DNA of 60,000 bases, taken from assembly GCF_029227915.1 (NCBI RefSeq), contig NC_079875.1, positions 6,822,001-6,882,000 on the forward strand. Direction: 5' to 3'. The first letter of the stretch is position 1. Every line of letters starts with the position of its first letter. Below the pieces are notes generated by a model that was not told the origin of the DNA, did no database searches, and saw only the letters and a list, made by a program, of their open reading frames with translations. Positions 40,306 to 52,648 of this stretch are shown piece by piece. A program made the translations under genes and the position numbers. The DNA is from Hydractinia symbiolongicarpus. Taxonomy: Eukaryota; Cnidaria; Hydrozoa; Anthoathecata; Hydractiniidae.

Positions 40306-42774
40306 ACTATTTGGATCTCTTTCTTTTAATTGGACTCCACGGCCTAGTCAATATGTGCTGTCAAGCAATTTTCCTGTAGGATGGAGAGTGTTATAAAAAA
40401 AATTACAACAGATTTACTTGCACTGATAAGATGGCTACTTTAAAAATGGAAAAATAAGTTTCTTTAGATGCCCTACTGATAACTTTACAATGAATCATTT
40501 AAAATGTTTTTTTCTTTTTGTCAAAACGCTTCTCAAATGTTAATCGCTTGTATTCTTAACGTTAATCACCCACTTCAAGTTATTTTAATAAATTTAAACA
40601 TTCATGCAGTTTAGTACTCAGCCCCTATAAAAGCAGTAATTAGACTGCATAGGAGTTAGTAATGTTGGTACTAGGTTGGTAAATATAGATTTATGAAAAT
40701 AGTGTTGTATGATGTTTTATAGACATGTTAATATTTCGTGATTGATTCCTACAGAACAATTTTCAGGTACATGATAAATTTCTATTTGTATTGATCTGTT
40801 TGTGAAATTGTTTTTGAAAATAGAATATTCCAATTCTTTACTTTCTTTAATTCTATTTGTTGCTTTGTTCATCTGTTTGTTTGTTTTTTAATTTGTTTAC
40901 TTTTTTGTTTGTTTGTTTTTTTGTTTTTTTATCTGTCTGTTTGTTTTGGACAGAGATGAGTTCTTCTTCATGCCAAATATGCAATCGTGCGCAATGTAAG
41001 GTTGGATTTAACATTGTCGTAGCCATTGCAGAAGTCAGAGTGAAGGGGTACATCATCTTTTAATCTTTCTTTTTTTTGCAAGAATTTTAAAATCTTTGAG
41101 CGGCAAGACAGAAATATTGGTTTACATAAACAATTAAAAAACTTCTACAGAGAATAACAACTTGTGATTCCCTACATGGGAAGTGTCTTTTCCTACATGG
41201 AATATCTCCTTCTCTTGTTCCTGTGGGTTTTTTTTTCCTTTTTCCAATTCTTAAAATTACATTAAGTTTATATTTTGCTTGAGTATGTCATCCTGTAGGA
41301 TTCCGACAGATTATTTGGTCATCCTTTCGTGTCGTATGACGTCGTCAAGTTTAATGTCATTCGAAATTCTGTCACTGGCTGTTGTAGATATTACCGCACC
41401 TAGTCATATCTTTAAAGAAATAGTTTAAGCTTTTTATATCTCCCATTTTCCATATTGCACATTAGTCTTGGCAAGAAAAGTATTGGGGAAAGTTACTGAA
41501 CTTGTAGAATTTCTAAGAACGTTTCAGTAATGCAAAAACATGTCGTCATACCGACTTGTCGACTTGCAATTATTCTAAAAGCTTGTATCGCAGAATAAAG
41601 CATGATATTGTATGCTACGAGCAATCGTTTTTGCATAAAGTATCTTTTAGTTGAAATAAATTTGGAAAGTGAATGATATAAAAAACAACTAAAAATGAAC
41701 AACAATCTATAACAATCTAAAAAAATTTTCAACACAATTTTTTCCTTGTGAATATTTTCCGACAAACTTATCCCCTGAAAATTAATTTTCCCCGCGGAAG
41801 GTGTCCAACGTTGCGTAACTAAAGTTGTATTATTTTTATTTTGCTTGATAAAAATTTTCCCCAAAAATATTGCCTTATCGCATACCAAAAATTATACGCT
41901 TAGTGACAAAAGTTTTCCTAAACGAAAATTTTCTCTGTCGGATTATTCCTTGATAAAGTAATTATAATATTCTAAACCGTAAAAACCTTAAAATAAATCT
42001 TATTTTTTTTGTTATAAACATATAGAAATGTTTTAACATATCCATGCAAAATGTAACAATTTACAATTGGTCGACAAAAAATGCTGACACAAGGATTAAA
42101 AAACACAAAGTCGATGTTTTTTGATAATCTACCGCTATGCATTATCACCTTTGGCATTATATATTTATCAGAATTTTAAGTCAGCATTAAAAAAAAAGAA
42201 GACTGACGAAGTATCTGTTTTAAAAGGGTGGCAAATATCTTTATTGTTTTGTTGTATACTTCGAGGGAAAGTTTTCGTGAGTTAACGCAAAATTTCGTTA
42301 TTTTTTCTCTGATAAGACTTGCTTTTTTGGGATGGTGTAACAACATCTGTCAGGTATTTCACTTTAACAACAGCAGAGTCTATTTAAAAAGGATTTTTAA
42401 AACACAGTCGTTATAATTGCTGTCATTTGAGTTTGTTTTAATAATATATCGTCATTCTTCTAAATCAGTCTTGACGTTCGAACAGATTGAGATACAACTT
42501 CAGCAGTATCTACCAGTAGAAAAGTTTTCTGAAGAGGTTGTTATATTATCTTAATATCTCCTACTTACGAGATCTTACTTTGGTTCTGGAAAATATTATT
42601 GAAATTATCAGCGCTCTACATTACTGAGGAGTCACATTTCATGTTGATGCATGGTTTGACTACACAATAATTAACAAAGAATGTGTGGTTAATGTCCTGG
42701 ATTTTGGCAAATTCTAAACTTGCAACATAAGGTTCGAAAGCCAAAGATGGTGTAGCTGTGTGTGGCGTCGGATT
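40306..42774. other. Unassigned
   Basis: A (TTTG)n-like tract at 40855-40945 is followed by a good acceptor (ggacag), a short Cys-containing frame MSSSSCQICNRAQ and GTAAGG at 40961-41003. This might be a small exon but cannot be tied to a gene. No other gene is recognised. Confidence 0.35.
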
Positions 42775-42805
42775 CGCGTGGATTTTTCTACGTGCTAACA
42801 ACTAG
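42775..42805 (+). mobile_element. Helitron family 2 tail relic
   Basis: CGTGGATTTTTCTACG, then TGCTAACAACTAG, matches the family-2 hairpin and 3' end with changes. The rest of the element is not recognisable. Confidence 0.65.
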
Positions 42806-43401
42806 TCTACAGCATTGTTCTAGGCTCTAATTTTAAGATCATGATGAACAGTTTGCGATAGAAATTTATAATGATGAAATAACTATGTTACCCTGAGTTC
42901 AATTAGTTTGTTGGTGAAACAAATTTCTGGAGGATGAGAAAGTTTTTGGGATTATTTTTTTTTTCAAAATCATTACATGCAGTAGAAGGAAATGCTTTGT
43001 CTTGCATGCATACAACATGTGTGACAAAACATCGTATTTTCCTAGGAATACAGCTACTTAGCTTTAGATGACTTAGAGCTAGATAAAATGCCAATGTTTT
43101 CAAAAGCTTACAAAACTTTGCGAATTTTTTACACGCGAGACCACACGGGATAAAATAAGCATTATTGAAATTCATAAGATTCCAAGGTACTGGAATTAAC
43201 TTTTTTTTTATTATATTCTTGTTTTTTAAAACAAAAAACAGTTCCACCAATTTTAAGCAAATATTTCGCTTTTTAATGAATTTGTGTCACTTATGAGGTC
43301 TGTTGTTTACATTTTCTACCTGCAGGAAAGAGATTGCGTGTATCTGTTGTCCTCGTCACACAAATAAAACAAAACATAACATATCAAGACTTTTCATCTT
43401 A
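42806..43401. other. Unassigned
   Basis: No gene or repeat recognised. The minus-strand open frame at 42903-43250 has no identifiable domain. Confidence 0.4.
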
Positions 43402-43895
43402 TCTATATAATAATACGCCAGTTCCGTGTCTCTGTGACAGGCAAAGTGGATGTGTTCATTTTCCTTGGATGTAGCCGAAAAATACATGTCTTATTTGTTA
43501 AATTTTATGACGATATGACGACCAGTGAACCTAAAACTTTGAGGCCAAATAACTTGGAAACGAGGTAGTGACGTCAAGGGACCACCTGGGACCAATTTGG
43601 GAAAGTTTTTCAAACCTGGTCCCCGAATCCGTTTCGGAATGGACGGGTTGATGACGTCATCAAAAAACCTTTAAGCCTTGATATCTCTGCAACCGTTTGT
43701 CAAAAGTACATATTCCTATACATTTTCTTGATCAGCGTTTCAAGATCTATACGATGAAGGCAACAGGCATACACATTTCTAAAAAAATTTTTTGTGTTCT
43801 CACATGTCTCTGCTGACGTCATCAAAATTTAAATGACGGTTGTTTTTCTCTGTTATCCTGCCTAAGTGTATTTTTCCACGGGCCTTATCGACTAG
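43402..43895 (+). mobile_element. Solitary non-autonomous Helitron R
   Basis: Starts TCTATATAATAATACGCCAG after host A (43401) and ends GGGCCTTATCGACTAG before host T (43896). At 494 bp it is the shortest full-ended copy. Part of the 5' half is deleted near 43510. Its 3' third is nearly the same as that of Q3. Confidence 0.92.
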
Positions 43896-44461
43896 TTATA
43901 TATATTACGTTAGGTCTTTTAATTTATTTTCCAGATGTTATGACGTTTTTGTGATACGATAAAAACAAAAGGCTACTAATTCCTAAATTGTAAATATTGT
44001 AAAAAAAAGGTTTTAATTTTTGTAATAAAGTGGCATGCATTACATGGGAATATAAAAATGTCTCAAAAATGTATTGCAAAGATTTCGCATATGTGATGAT
44101 TATATGTAGCTATGTAACACACTTCCAGCTGGTTGTTTTGCTGTTTGTAATTTCATTTTTGTTAGGATTGGAATTTGTTTATATCACATAAAGCTACTAA
44201 TTAGGAGAGAAAAACACATGTACTTGTTTATCTATCCTTCTCAACTAGATCTGCTTTGCAAAGTTTTCATCAGAAGAGAATTCACATAATTAAAACAATG
44301 TATAATAATATAATAAATCTTGTTTTTAACCTAATTCACTTCGATTGAGCGAAATTAACTTTTTTATTACCCAATGGAAAGACTGAAGAAATAAAAAATA
44401 AGTTGTGTTCAGAACGATAATACGTTGAATACTTGAAAGATAATCCACGGCCCACTGATAG
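43896..44461. other. Unassigned
   Basis: AT-rich; no gene recognised. Confidence 0.4.
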
Positions 44462-44642
44462 TCTCTTTAATAATAGCCGTATTTTGTCTGTGTGTCCACG
44501 AGAGCCGCGTCCCGTAACGTAAACACAAAACTCTTAAAATGCGCACCAATACCAAATGCGATATATTCTTGTCCACTTTGTTGCGACGGGTAAATTTAAA
44601 GCACGGGCTACTACGTGAACTTTTCCACGGGCTAACGACTAG
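44462..44642 (+). mobile_element. Miniature Helitron S1, family 2 variant
   Basis: Begins TCTCTTTAATAATAGCCG and ends TTTTCCACGGGCTAACGACTAG (the last 12 bases being GCTAACGACTAG). At 181 bp it is a very small full-ended copy. It is directly followed by S2. Confidence 0.8.
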
Positions 44643-44742
44643 TCTATATTATAATACCCACATCTGTCACGCAAAATGGTACCGCAATTAGCGAGACGCA
44701 CGCAATGCGGCATTATAAAGACGGGCAAAGGCGTGGATTTTT
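44643..44742 (+). mobile_element. Miniature Helitron S2, 3'-truncated
   Basis: Begins TCTATATTATAATACCC and follows the family-2 pattern through CACGCAAAATGGTA and CGTGGATTTT, then loses the tail. It contains only one GTCT-like unit. It ends less than 100 bp upstream of the start codon of the ShKT gene, with a TATAAAG word near 44715. Confidence 0.78.
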
Positions 44743-44837
44743 TATGACAGCGTAATTATAAGTATTTTTTAAAGGCTTGTTTTACACTGAAAGTCAATTC
44801 TTTTTTCTAGGTTATTAAAAACAAGAAAACAAGCAAA

Positions 44838-47800
44838 ATGAATCAAGTCACAATATTTCTGTTCATATTTGGATTGGTGACAGTTTACAGTTTAAGTGAT
44901 GATGAAATCGAGAAAGTGAAAAACCTAGTCGATGCAGGTAATGTTTTTATAGATAACAGTATTGTTCATTAGGGATTCACTGATTGCCAAAGTGGGAGGA
45001 AGCAAGCCTGGGGAGTAGGGAGTGGGGAGTGGGGAGTCAGGGGTGACACTGATACACCCTGTTAAACCCATTTGACCTTTCCTTCTTCTATTTAATTATT
45101 CAGTAAAAAAACGGTAATACATTTCTAGAAAATATTTTTTAATTTATATCTTTAAAATGTATACCCTTTACAAGGGTCTGGCGTTAGAACTTCCCCCGAT
45201 TGAAATCTGCTTGAAGCATTTAGAGGTTATATTAGCAATGCAGAAAATTTTTAAAAAAATGTTTTGAGACAATTTCAGTTAAGTGGGGGAACGAATATTG
45301 CATCTCTGAAAACCTCACAAGTAACAAAACGTGGTCATAGCACCTTCTTCGCTTCAGAACTTTTCCAGCATTTCATCCTTAGCATGTGTTTGTTTTTTAT
45401 GTTACTATGGCGACGATAATTAAATACTTACAGAAGTTTTTTAATTAACTGATAAATGCAAAGGAGGCTGGATAAACAACACTTATAAATTTGCATAGAT
45501 ATAGCCAATTAAAAAGTCATACCTTAAATCCCTTTTTAAACCAGAAACTTCGTTATCGTTGTTGTGGAAAAATGCCAAACATTATATTTCTAGCTATCCT
45601 GGAATCATTGAACCGCGATTCGCTTCACGTTTCGTAGATTCACTTCATTGATAGTCACAATTATCTGCAGACAGATGTACGTTTTGCTTGAGCCGTGATG
45701 TAACAAGGCGGATCTTTTTCTAAATACATAATATCACCATGATAGGCAGTCTCCAACTGAAATTGATAGTATTAGATGTCTATGATCACATCATGTCTCA
45801 TTTTTAGTTGACATTACAGCTCCAATCAAATGTCTATCTAGCTTAGTAACACAGTCTGTAAGAGTATCTGTGACATCAAAACTTACAGACTTATTGATAT
45901 TCAAGCGATGCTACTGATAATACACAATTAGACATGTCGCGCTGGATCTGGAAATAGTTTATGCAGTAAAGAACGCAAACAAATTCTATTTTAGCTAGTT
46001 GTAGTTAGAAGGAAAGAGTCAGCCAATTTTGTTGCCATTTTACCATACTTGTCGTTCCACAAGAGAAAGTAGATTGTAAAAGTGAGAACACATTAATGAG
46101 AAAAATATTAATTAACCACTATCAATTTCAGTTGGAGACTGCTTATCATGGTAATATTATGTATTTAGAAAGAGATCCACCCTGTTACATCACGGCTCAA
46201 GCAAAACATACATTCGTTTGCATATAAATGTGACTATTAATGAAGTGAATGTATATGGCGTGTAACGAGTTAATAATTCCAAAATACACGCTTTTCTATA
46301 AGAATGTTAAAATTCTAACCAGGCTGGTCATTATTCTCATTTTTCTTTTGTTCTAAACGATAGACCCATTTTTTTATAACTGATAACTCAGTCTGATATT
46401 TTTATAAAGCATAATCTTGAAAGAAAAAGCGTGAAAATATAACATTTTATTGCAATTATATGAATATTTAACACCAGTGGATATTTTGTTTTCATTTTTC
46501 CAAAATAAAAAAAGAGCCGTGGTAGACAAGGTTTTTTTTTGAGAGATGTCATCAAAGCTGCTGCAACGAAATTAAATGTAACAAGAAGCCCTGGGGGCTC
46601 TAAGAATTTCCGCGCGCTACCAAAATATTTGATGAAAACCTGCTAATTCGTTGTGTTATTGTGCCAAACATTCGAAGGGGTTTGGTGCATGAACCTCTGA
46701 AGATAAAGCACACCAGTGACATTATATCTTACAGCAAACGCAAACAAAACAAAACGTGTTATTAAACTCACATTTTAAAAGAAATTGCTAACAAAAAATA
46801 CAGCCTATCATTCATGGTTGAAAGTCTTGCGATTGCAACGTTTATGGTCTTAAACGGCATTAGTTGACAAAAAATCAAAATTTTGATGTGACCATCATTT
46901 TCAGCATACTTTTTTTATTAACTGTGTCAATTTTTGTCGAAAATAAAGCAGTTTTAATTTTTGGATAAATTTTGGCCTGAAATGACATTTAGGTGACAAA
47001 AAATCAAACTTTTGTACCATAATCATTTTTAGCATACTTAATTTGTTAACTGTGCTAGATTTAGCCGAAAATGAAGTGGTTTTAATTTTTGGACCAATTT
47101 TGGCCTATAATGGCATTTAGGTGACAAAAATCAAAATTTTGATGTCACCATTATGTTCAGCATACTTTTTTTGTTAACTTTGCCAATTTTTGTTGAAAAT
47201 GAAGTAGTTTTAATTTTTGGACCAATTTTGGCCTAAAATGACATTTAAGGTGGCAAAAAACCAAAATTTTGATGTCACCATCATGTTCAGCATACTTTAT
47301 TTGTTAACTGTGCCAAATTTTGTTCAAATAAAGTAGTTCTAATTTTTGGACCAATTTTGGCCTAAGATGACATTTAGGTGACAAAAATCAAAATTATTAT
47401 GTCACCATTTTGTTCAGCATACTCTTTTTGTTAACTGTGCCAAATTTTGTCGAAAACAAATACCAATTTTAGCTTGAAACGTCAATACGAGACTTTCCAG
47501 TAGTTAAGGAGCTTGGGTACGAAGTTTACATCTGTAACGGAGCAACGTGAAATCCCAGGGTCGATTTTTTCTTAAAAAATGCTCCAAAAGAAAAAAACGA
47601 CGGTTTTAAAGAATTTCCTACGCCTTCGGGCGCGGAAATTCAATCATGCTTTCTAAAGCTTGTTTATTAAAAAAATTATACAAATTCAAATCTGATTACG
47701 TAATTCTATATTCTGCCGAAAATTCCCTTTCAAAGGCTCAACATAACTTATCGTTTTTATTTCCAAAAGTTATGCAAATCCTTTTTTTCATTGTGTTATA

Positions 47801-50125
47801 CCATTTTTAGGTGTAGAACGTCAAACATAAACTAAATTAAATATTGGGATATATTTAAAAAGTAGATGGTGACTTGTGACATATTTATCATCTCTCCTAG
47901 AGCTTACAACAGAAGTGAAAATATTTGGCTTATAAATTCTTTTTTTTGTCTGGAAGCCATTTAAATAATGTTTTGAAAACTGAAGGTACCGTTTTAATTT
48001 TCTGCATAATTTAGGAAATTTTTATAACCAGTTGAAAATTCAAGATTTGTATTTGTTTAGGTTTAACTTGAAAAGAAATTTAGAATTGTGAGGCCAAATA
48101 CAATAGTTTTTTTCATAGTTTTTTATTTGTAATGGTTGAGGCATTGGTGTTAGTGAAAGTTTTAGGTTCACATTAAACTGATAGTGAACTATGAAGGTTT
48201 CAACCAAATCTTTCTTTTAAAATCTCTCAGGTGACACACCTATGCTACCTTATACAAGAAGAATACAAATGCCGGTATACCTAAAGATTCAGAAAAATAA
48301 AATTTACTACACCAGTTTGTTTAATACATTTAAAGCAAAAATGGTAAAATAAGCCTGAGATTTAAACAGACCTTCAAACTGATTGCCGTTACTCTCAGCT
48401 GCAATCCCCAACCTAAACCCTTAACCCTCACCTGTTAACCGTCAACCGTTAACCCCACCCTCACTGAGAATAATAGACAAAGTCCCTTTCTTTAAGATAA
48501 GTGAAATCATCCACCAAGAATTCCGCATAACTGTTGATACTCCTACTGTGGTATGCAGGTAAAAAAAGGGAAGATATTTTAACGTTATAGAATTACTGAA
48601 GCGAGAGATGGATGTCGTGGTAGCAAAGAAACCAGTTGCAGCAAAGCCAGTAACAACTCCACATCCTGATCACGAGTTACAACATTCAGTTGGTGAGTGT
48701 TTAACCTTATTGTATGGTTGATCATTGATATTTAGTTTGCAACGTGAGGCTTTGGTAACTCGGACAGAGAATTCCTTAAAGCTACCTTGTCAAATTAGTC
48801 CCCGTAAAAACTTTCGCCTTCATTATGTGCAACTTGTTATCTCGTTGTCATTTCATTGTTAATTCAGATGTATTTGCAAATGTGTAAAAGAACATAAAGC
48901 ACAAACCCTGACAAGCATGTACCTTGCGTGCCATGTACAACGTTGTTAATAAAATTATTTCCTCGTGGTGACCATTTTTTATCAAGGGTTCCTCTGATTT
49001 ATTTTTAGATTTGTGTTTGGATATGTACGGTTCCAAAAAATGTAAGGTTTTGAAAGGGTATTTAGATTGTGATAAAGACAGAATGCATGAAATGTGTGAA
49101 AAAACATGTGGTTTTTGCGGTAGGTTGCCGTCATTATCTTTGTCGCCGTCGTCTTTGTTTTTGTTGTCGTTGTTGCTGCTGATGCCGCTGTCGTCGTTAT
49201 TTCGTTATTATTGTTGTTGCTGTCGTTGTCGTGACACTGATTTTGTCATTGTCGCTATTGTTATTGTTGTTGTTGGTGTCGTTGTCGTTGTCGGTATCGT
49301 TGCGTTACAATTGTCGTTGTTGTTGTTGTTGTCGTTGTTGTTATTGATTACATCTTTTTTTATAGGAAATCATATGAATCCGATGGTACAATGTCATAAC
49401 ACAGAATTTGGATGTTGTAATGACGGTTTGACCGTAAAAACTGATCCTTTTGGATCTACATGTCCAGGTAATTAACATTCCTAACATTAAGTTATTCCGA
49501 AATATGCGTCTCCTCTTGTAAACTAAGGTCACAGCAAATGTTTATTTTTCACGGTGATTGTTCTAGTTTGCAAAGATAACGTGGAATCACTGTGCGTCGA
49601 CCACGTGAGTGACTGTAACGAAGTAGGGATGGTTGGTGAATGGATGCGGCTGAACTGCAAAAAATCATGTGATCTGTGTAAAAAAGGTATATTATGTTAC
49701 AGTCTGCATTTAGTCAAAACGAAGTCTGCTCAGTCACTAACCTAGGATAGCCTCTTCTATTTCTATTGGTACTGGTCCTTCAAGGGGTCTTAGTGCATTG
49801 GAAACTTCCATAAGAACTACGCCGTGCAAGCACAAGAAGCTCTAAGCTATAAAACCGTCTAAAACACCAGTTTCCTTTTTATGTTAAACGCTAATAAGGA
49901 ATATCTACCAACTAAAAAGAACACCTGCGCAAAGAAAGAAAAATTATTTAGGTATATTTCTGGTATCATTTAGATGAGAAGAAAGGTAAGACAGCTGTTG
50001 ATTCGAACTGTCATGATGATAAAGAGCAAGAACAATTTTGTCCTGGTTGGAAGGCTGAAGGGTTGTGTGAACAAATCCCACAGATGATGTCAATACATTG
50101 CGCGAAAACATGCGGTTTGTGTTAA
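44838..50125 (+). CDS. Secreted ShKT-domain protein, six exons
   Basis: Exons: 44838-44937, 48591-48692, 49009-49119, 49366-49467, 49567-49686 and 49974-50125; all five introns are GT-AG and phase 1. The sum is 687 nt, giving 228 residues. Exon 1 starts ATG and encodes a signal peptide (MNQVTIFLFIFGLVTVYS). Exon 2 is a Lys/Pro/Val-rich linker. Exon 3 is a six-Cys ShKT domain (from CLDMYGSKKC to TCGFC). Exon 4 is a papilin-like Cys module (TEFGCCNDGLT). Exon 5 is a second six-Cys ShKT (ending SCDLC). Exon 6 is a third ShKT ending TCGLC at the stop. ShKT domains occur both in cnidarian toxins and in many non-toxic secreted proteins; several domains plus a papilin-like module favour an extracellular or matrix role, but toxicity cannot be judged. 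AATAAA at 50627-50632 is a likely polyadenylation signal. Confidence 0.9.
45599..46282. mobile_element. Foldback/MITE-like element with long inverted repeats
   Basis: The arms 45599-45770 and 46128-46282 are inverted copies, the inner about 130 bp matching closely (for example ggagactgc, acatcacggctcaagcaaaa). The outer 35 bp are weaker; both begin ggaat. The centre of about 357 bp is unique, without coding potential. It lies in intron 1 of the ShKT gene. No target duplication could be fixed. Confidence 0.85.
46850..47465. repeat. Tandem repeat, five copies of about 128 bp
   Basis: Units begin gacaaaaa(a)tcaaaattttg and continue with ttcagcatact, ttgttaactgtgcc, tttttgg, ccaattttggcct. Starts are near 46866, 46995, 47123, 47252 and 47380. 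It lies in intron 1 of the ShKT gene. Confidence 0.92.
49130..49355. repeat. (GTC/GTT)n imperfect triplet tract
   Basis: Imperfect gtcgtt and gttgtt triplets fill intron 3 of the ShKT gene. Because the period is three, exon 3 reads through into the intron as one long false frame rich in Leu, Val and Ser. Confidence 0.9.
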
Positions 50126-51600
50126 GCGAGACATTCTGTTTACAACATTAAGCAATGTAATTTAATGGGCGAGGTGATGCAGCAATCGAAGAATCATCAA
50201 GATGCATTTCAATTTTTCTTTCTGAAAAAACAAAAACAAAAAAAGAATTGTTATTATTCACAAAAACAAAGTGTTTTTTTTGTGTATGCTACTGGAAGCT
50301 TTGACTTTTCTGAATTGAAATGCACCTTTATGTTTCATGTTGAAATTTGAACAAACAAGACTTGGTCTTGATGACTACTGCACTATATAATCTAAGTATT
50401 TTAGTAAAAGAGGCACGCACATATTGACGTCTAACGGATCAAGTTTTGTGTAACCGTAGAAATTAAAAAGAGTTTCATAGTGAAACGTTGGTATCAAGTT
50501 TTTCTTGTTTCTGATTGGCTGTATATAATCACATGATATTTGTCTTTATTAGTCAACTTTATTCCTAATTAGTCATTAACTGTTACTGTAGTCTGTGTAA
50601 GAGCGTTTGTATAACTCTTTCTTTGAAATAAATGACAAAACCGAAACGACTTAACTGAATAGGCATTAACAGCAGGATATTTTATTGCCATCGAATTTTT
50701 TTATGATAAAATATATAACGTATGGTGTAAACGCACATTTAAGTAGAAGTGTAAGGGTATAATCACACTAACCGGGTTTGGTAAGTAAAAATGTTAAGTA
50801 GAATGTTATGTAACAATTTTTTTAGGGGCTATTTTGATTTTAACAGCAGTAAAAGTACAAAAGTGATTAGCAGTGAATTTTTAATTTAGTATAATAAACC
50901 ACATCTTATGGCCTCACTTACCTGTGTAGGAATTTTAGTTTTGTATCTTTTTTCAGACCACGAGACTTGTAAATAATTGGCCTATGTAAATCTGTTCTTT
51001 CGGATATTTTTGTGTATTTATTTGTAATTAACCATTCTCGAAACCAGTGTCCTTAGATCGAAGTTAGTAGTCGATGGAACGCTTAGATAGAAACGTATAT
51101 AAAGCGTGTAATGGAAATAGAGCTTTAATCGCATCCCTTCAGAATGTAACACACTCCTTATCCATGTCGGACATAATGTATTGCAAAAGAAGGTGGAATA
51201 GCGAAGTTCTTTCCACAAGCTATTATAAACAGACGCACGCACTACGAACTTGTCTATGTGCGTTTGTCCTTGGTCACACATGAATTTAGTTATTTGTTTC
51301 GGTTCAAAATCTTAAGTTATGTTATCTTCCTGCACGCCTGACTTTTGAACGACGTTAATCGTATAAATTGGTAGAGCAGACATTTCAGAAACTCCCAGTA
51401 TTTTCGAACGCTGTTTACTTAGCAAAAGCAAGCACGTCCCTGAGGATTCCCACCTAACGGTTGGTTTTTCTTCACCTCTGACAATAAATAAGTTCCTTTT
51501 CCCGCTAGAGATACAGCATGGCATTGCTTTAACTTGCTTGCCTATACAAGCCACAGTCAGTAGATGGTTCTAACTAGACTAACAATACTACATTTAAAGT
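50126..51600. other. ShKT gene 3' UTR and unassigned sequence
   Basis: About 500 bp of 3' UTR up to the AATAAA at 50627, then AT-rich sequence without recognisable genes. Overlapping short frames near 51018-51283 have no identifiable domain. Confidence 0.45.
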
Positions 51601-51690
51601 GTGTCGGAGTAGTGACTCAAGGGGAGACTCGAACCTGAATACTTCTGACTACAAGTTGACAACGCTACCACTACACCATCTCTGCATGTT
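51601..51690 (-). mobile_element. tRNA-like sequence, SINE head or tRNA pseudogene
   Basis: On the minus strand there is an A-box-like TGGTGTAGTGGTAGC and a B-box GGTTCGAGTCT with spacing close to a tRNA. The acceptor and T stems do not pair well, so it is not a working tRNA. It differs from the SINE at 11188-12076. Confidence 0.55.
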
Positions 51691-52648
51691 TTGCCACTTC
51701 TAGAAATAGCTGTACATCGGCCTTATGTTGACATTTTTTAAATATTTATACTTGAAAAATAACATTAAGATCTTTTTTTACACCACGCTGCAAGCATTGT
51801 TCACAGTTCAAGGCCGGTGCAAAAAAGACCAATAGCATAGCGGGCGTTTATCTGTGAAAGCAATTCTAACTTCTATCGCGATACATTTCTCCACTAGTTT
51901 TCCACTGCTAGTAAAAGAAAACAATCAGAGTAACTGAATGCACATAATCACTAAAATACATTTTAGTGTTTGGAAAATTGCTCAATCATGATCGGACGAA
52001 ATAACAGTCGAAACATTTTCTTCATCTTAAACAATCGTGCTTCGAGATTTTTTATGAATCCATCATCTGCTTTTGGGAGCGCCTCATCCAATAGCTTGAA
52101 TAGACGTTTTCATATATTCTCGTACTATTATATATCTATTCCAAACGCAATCATTGCGAAGGTTGACTCAGCCCTAAAAATATCCCTATTTCCGCTCTAT
52201 TTTGGCTTTTCCCATGTAAAAATCATCGTTTTATGTCTGGTTATCATAGTATAAACATAAGCTTTCGGAAATAGTAGATAAGTAAAACACCTGGCTAATT
52301 ACGCCCTGTTACGCCACCTCTTAATACGCCTTTCCTTTTATGCGAAATCTTCGTTATGTGGCGGTAAAAATTTCAGCCTTCGATATCTTGACTGTAAAAA
52401 ATAAGAAATAATTGCAATATAATCAGGCAACTTAAAAACAATTGAGGTATAATTTGTTTATGAAGGAAATTCGTATGGACATATTACTAGAGCCTGGTTG
52501 TTTCAGAAACGAGATTTTATTTTTATTGCCACTGCAAAGAAGAGTATTGTAATGCTGAGCATCTGCGATGGAGATTGCATTTCCTTTGGGCCGTATTGTT
52601 AGTCAGGCGTATAATATAAATTGAGCAGGAAAAAAGCGCGAAATCAAA
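51691..52648. other. Unassigned; right end is the H1 promoter region
   Basis: No gene recognised. A TATA-like ataatataaa lies at 52611-52620, about 30 bp before the H1 start codon; that is close, so transcription may start elsewhere. Confidence 0.4.

Noticed and set aside
49011-49475. A single 154-residue protein joining ShKT exon 3 and exon 4
   Set aside because: The middle is an in-frame triplet repeat within an intron; GTAGGT at 49120 and TATAG before 49366 define the exons.
51970-52254. 94-residue open frame upstream of H1
   Set aside because: It begins with TTG, has no domain and no splice support.
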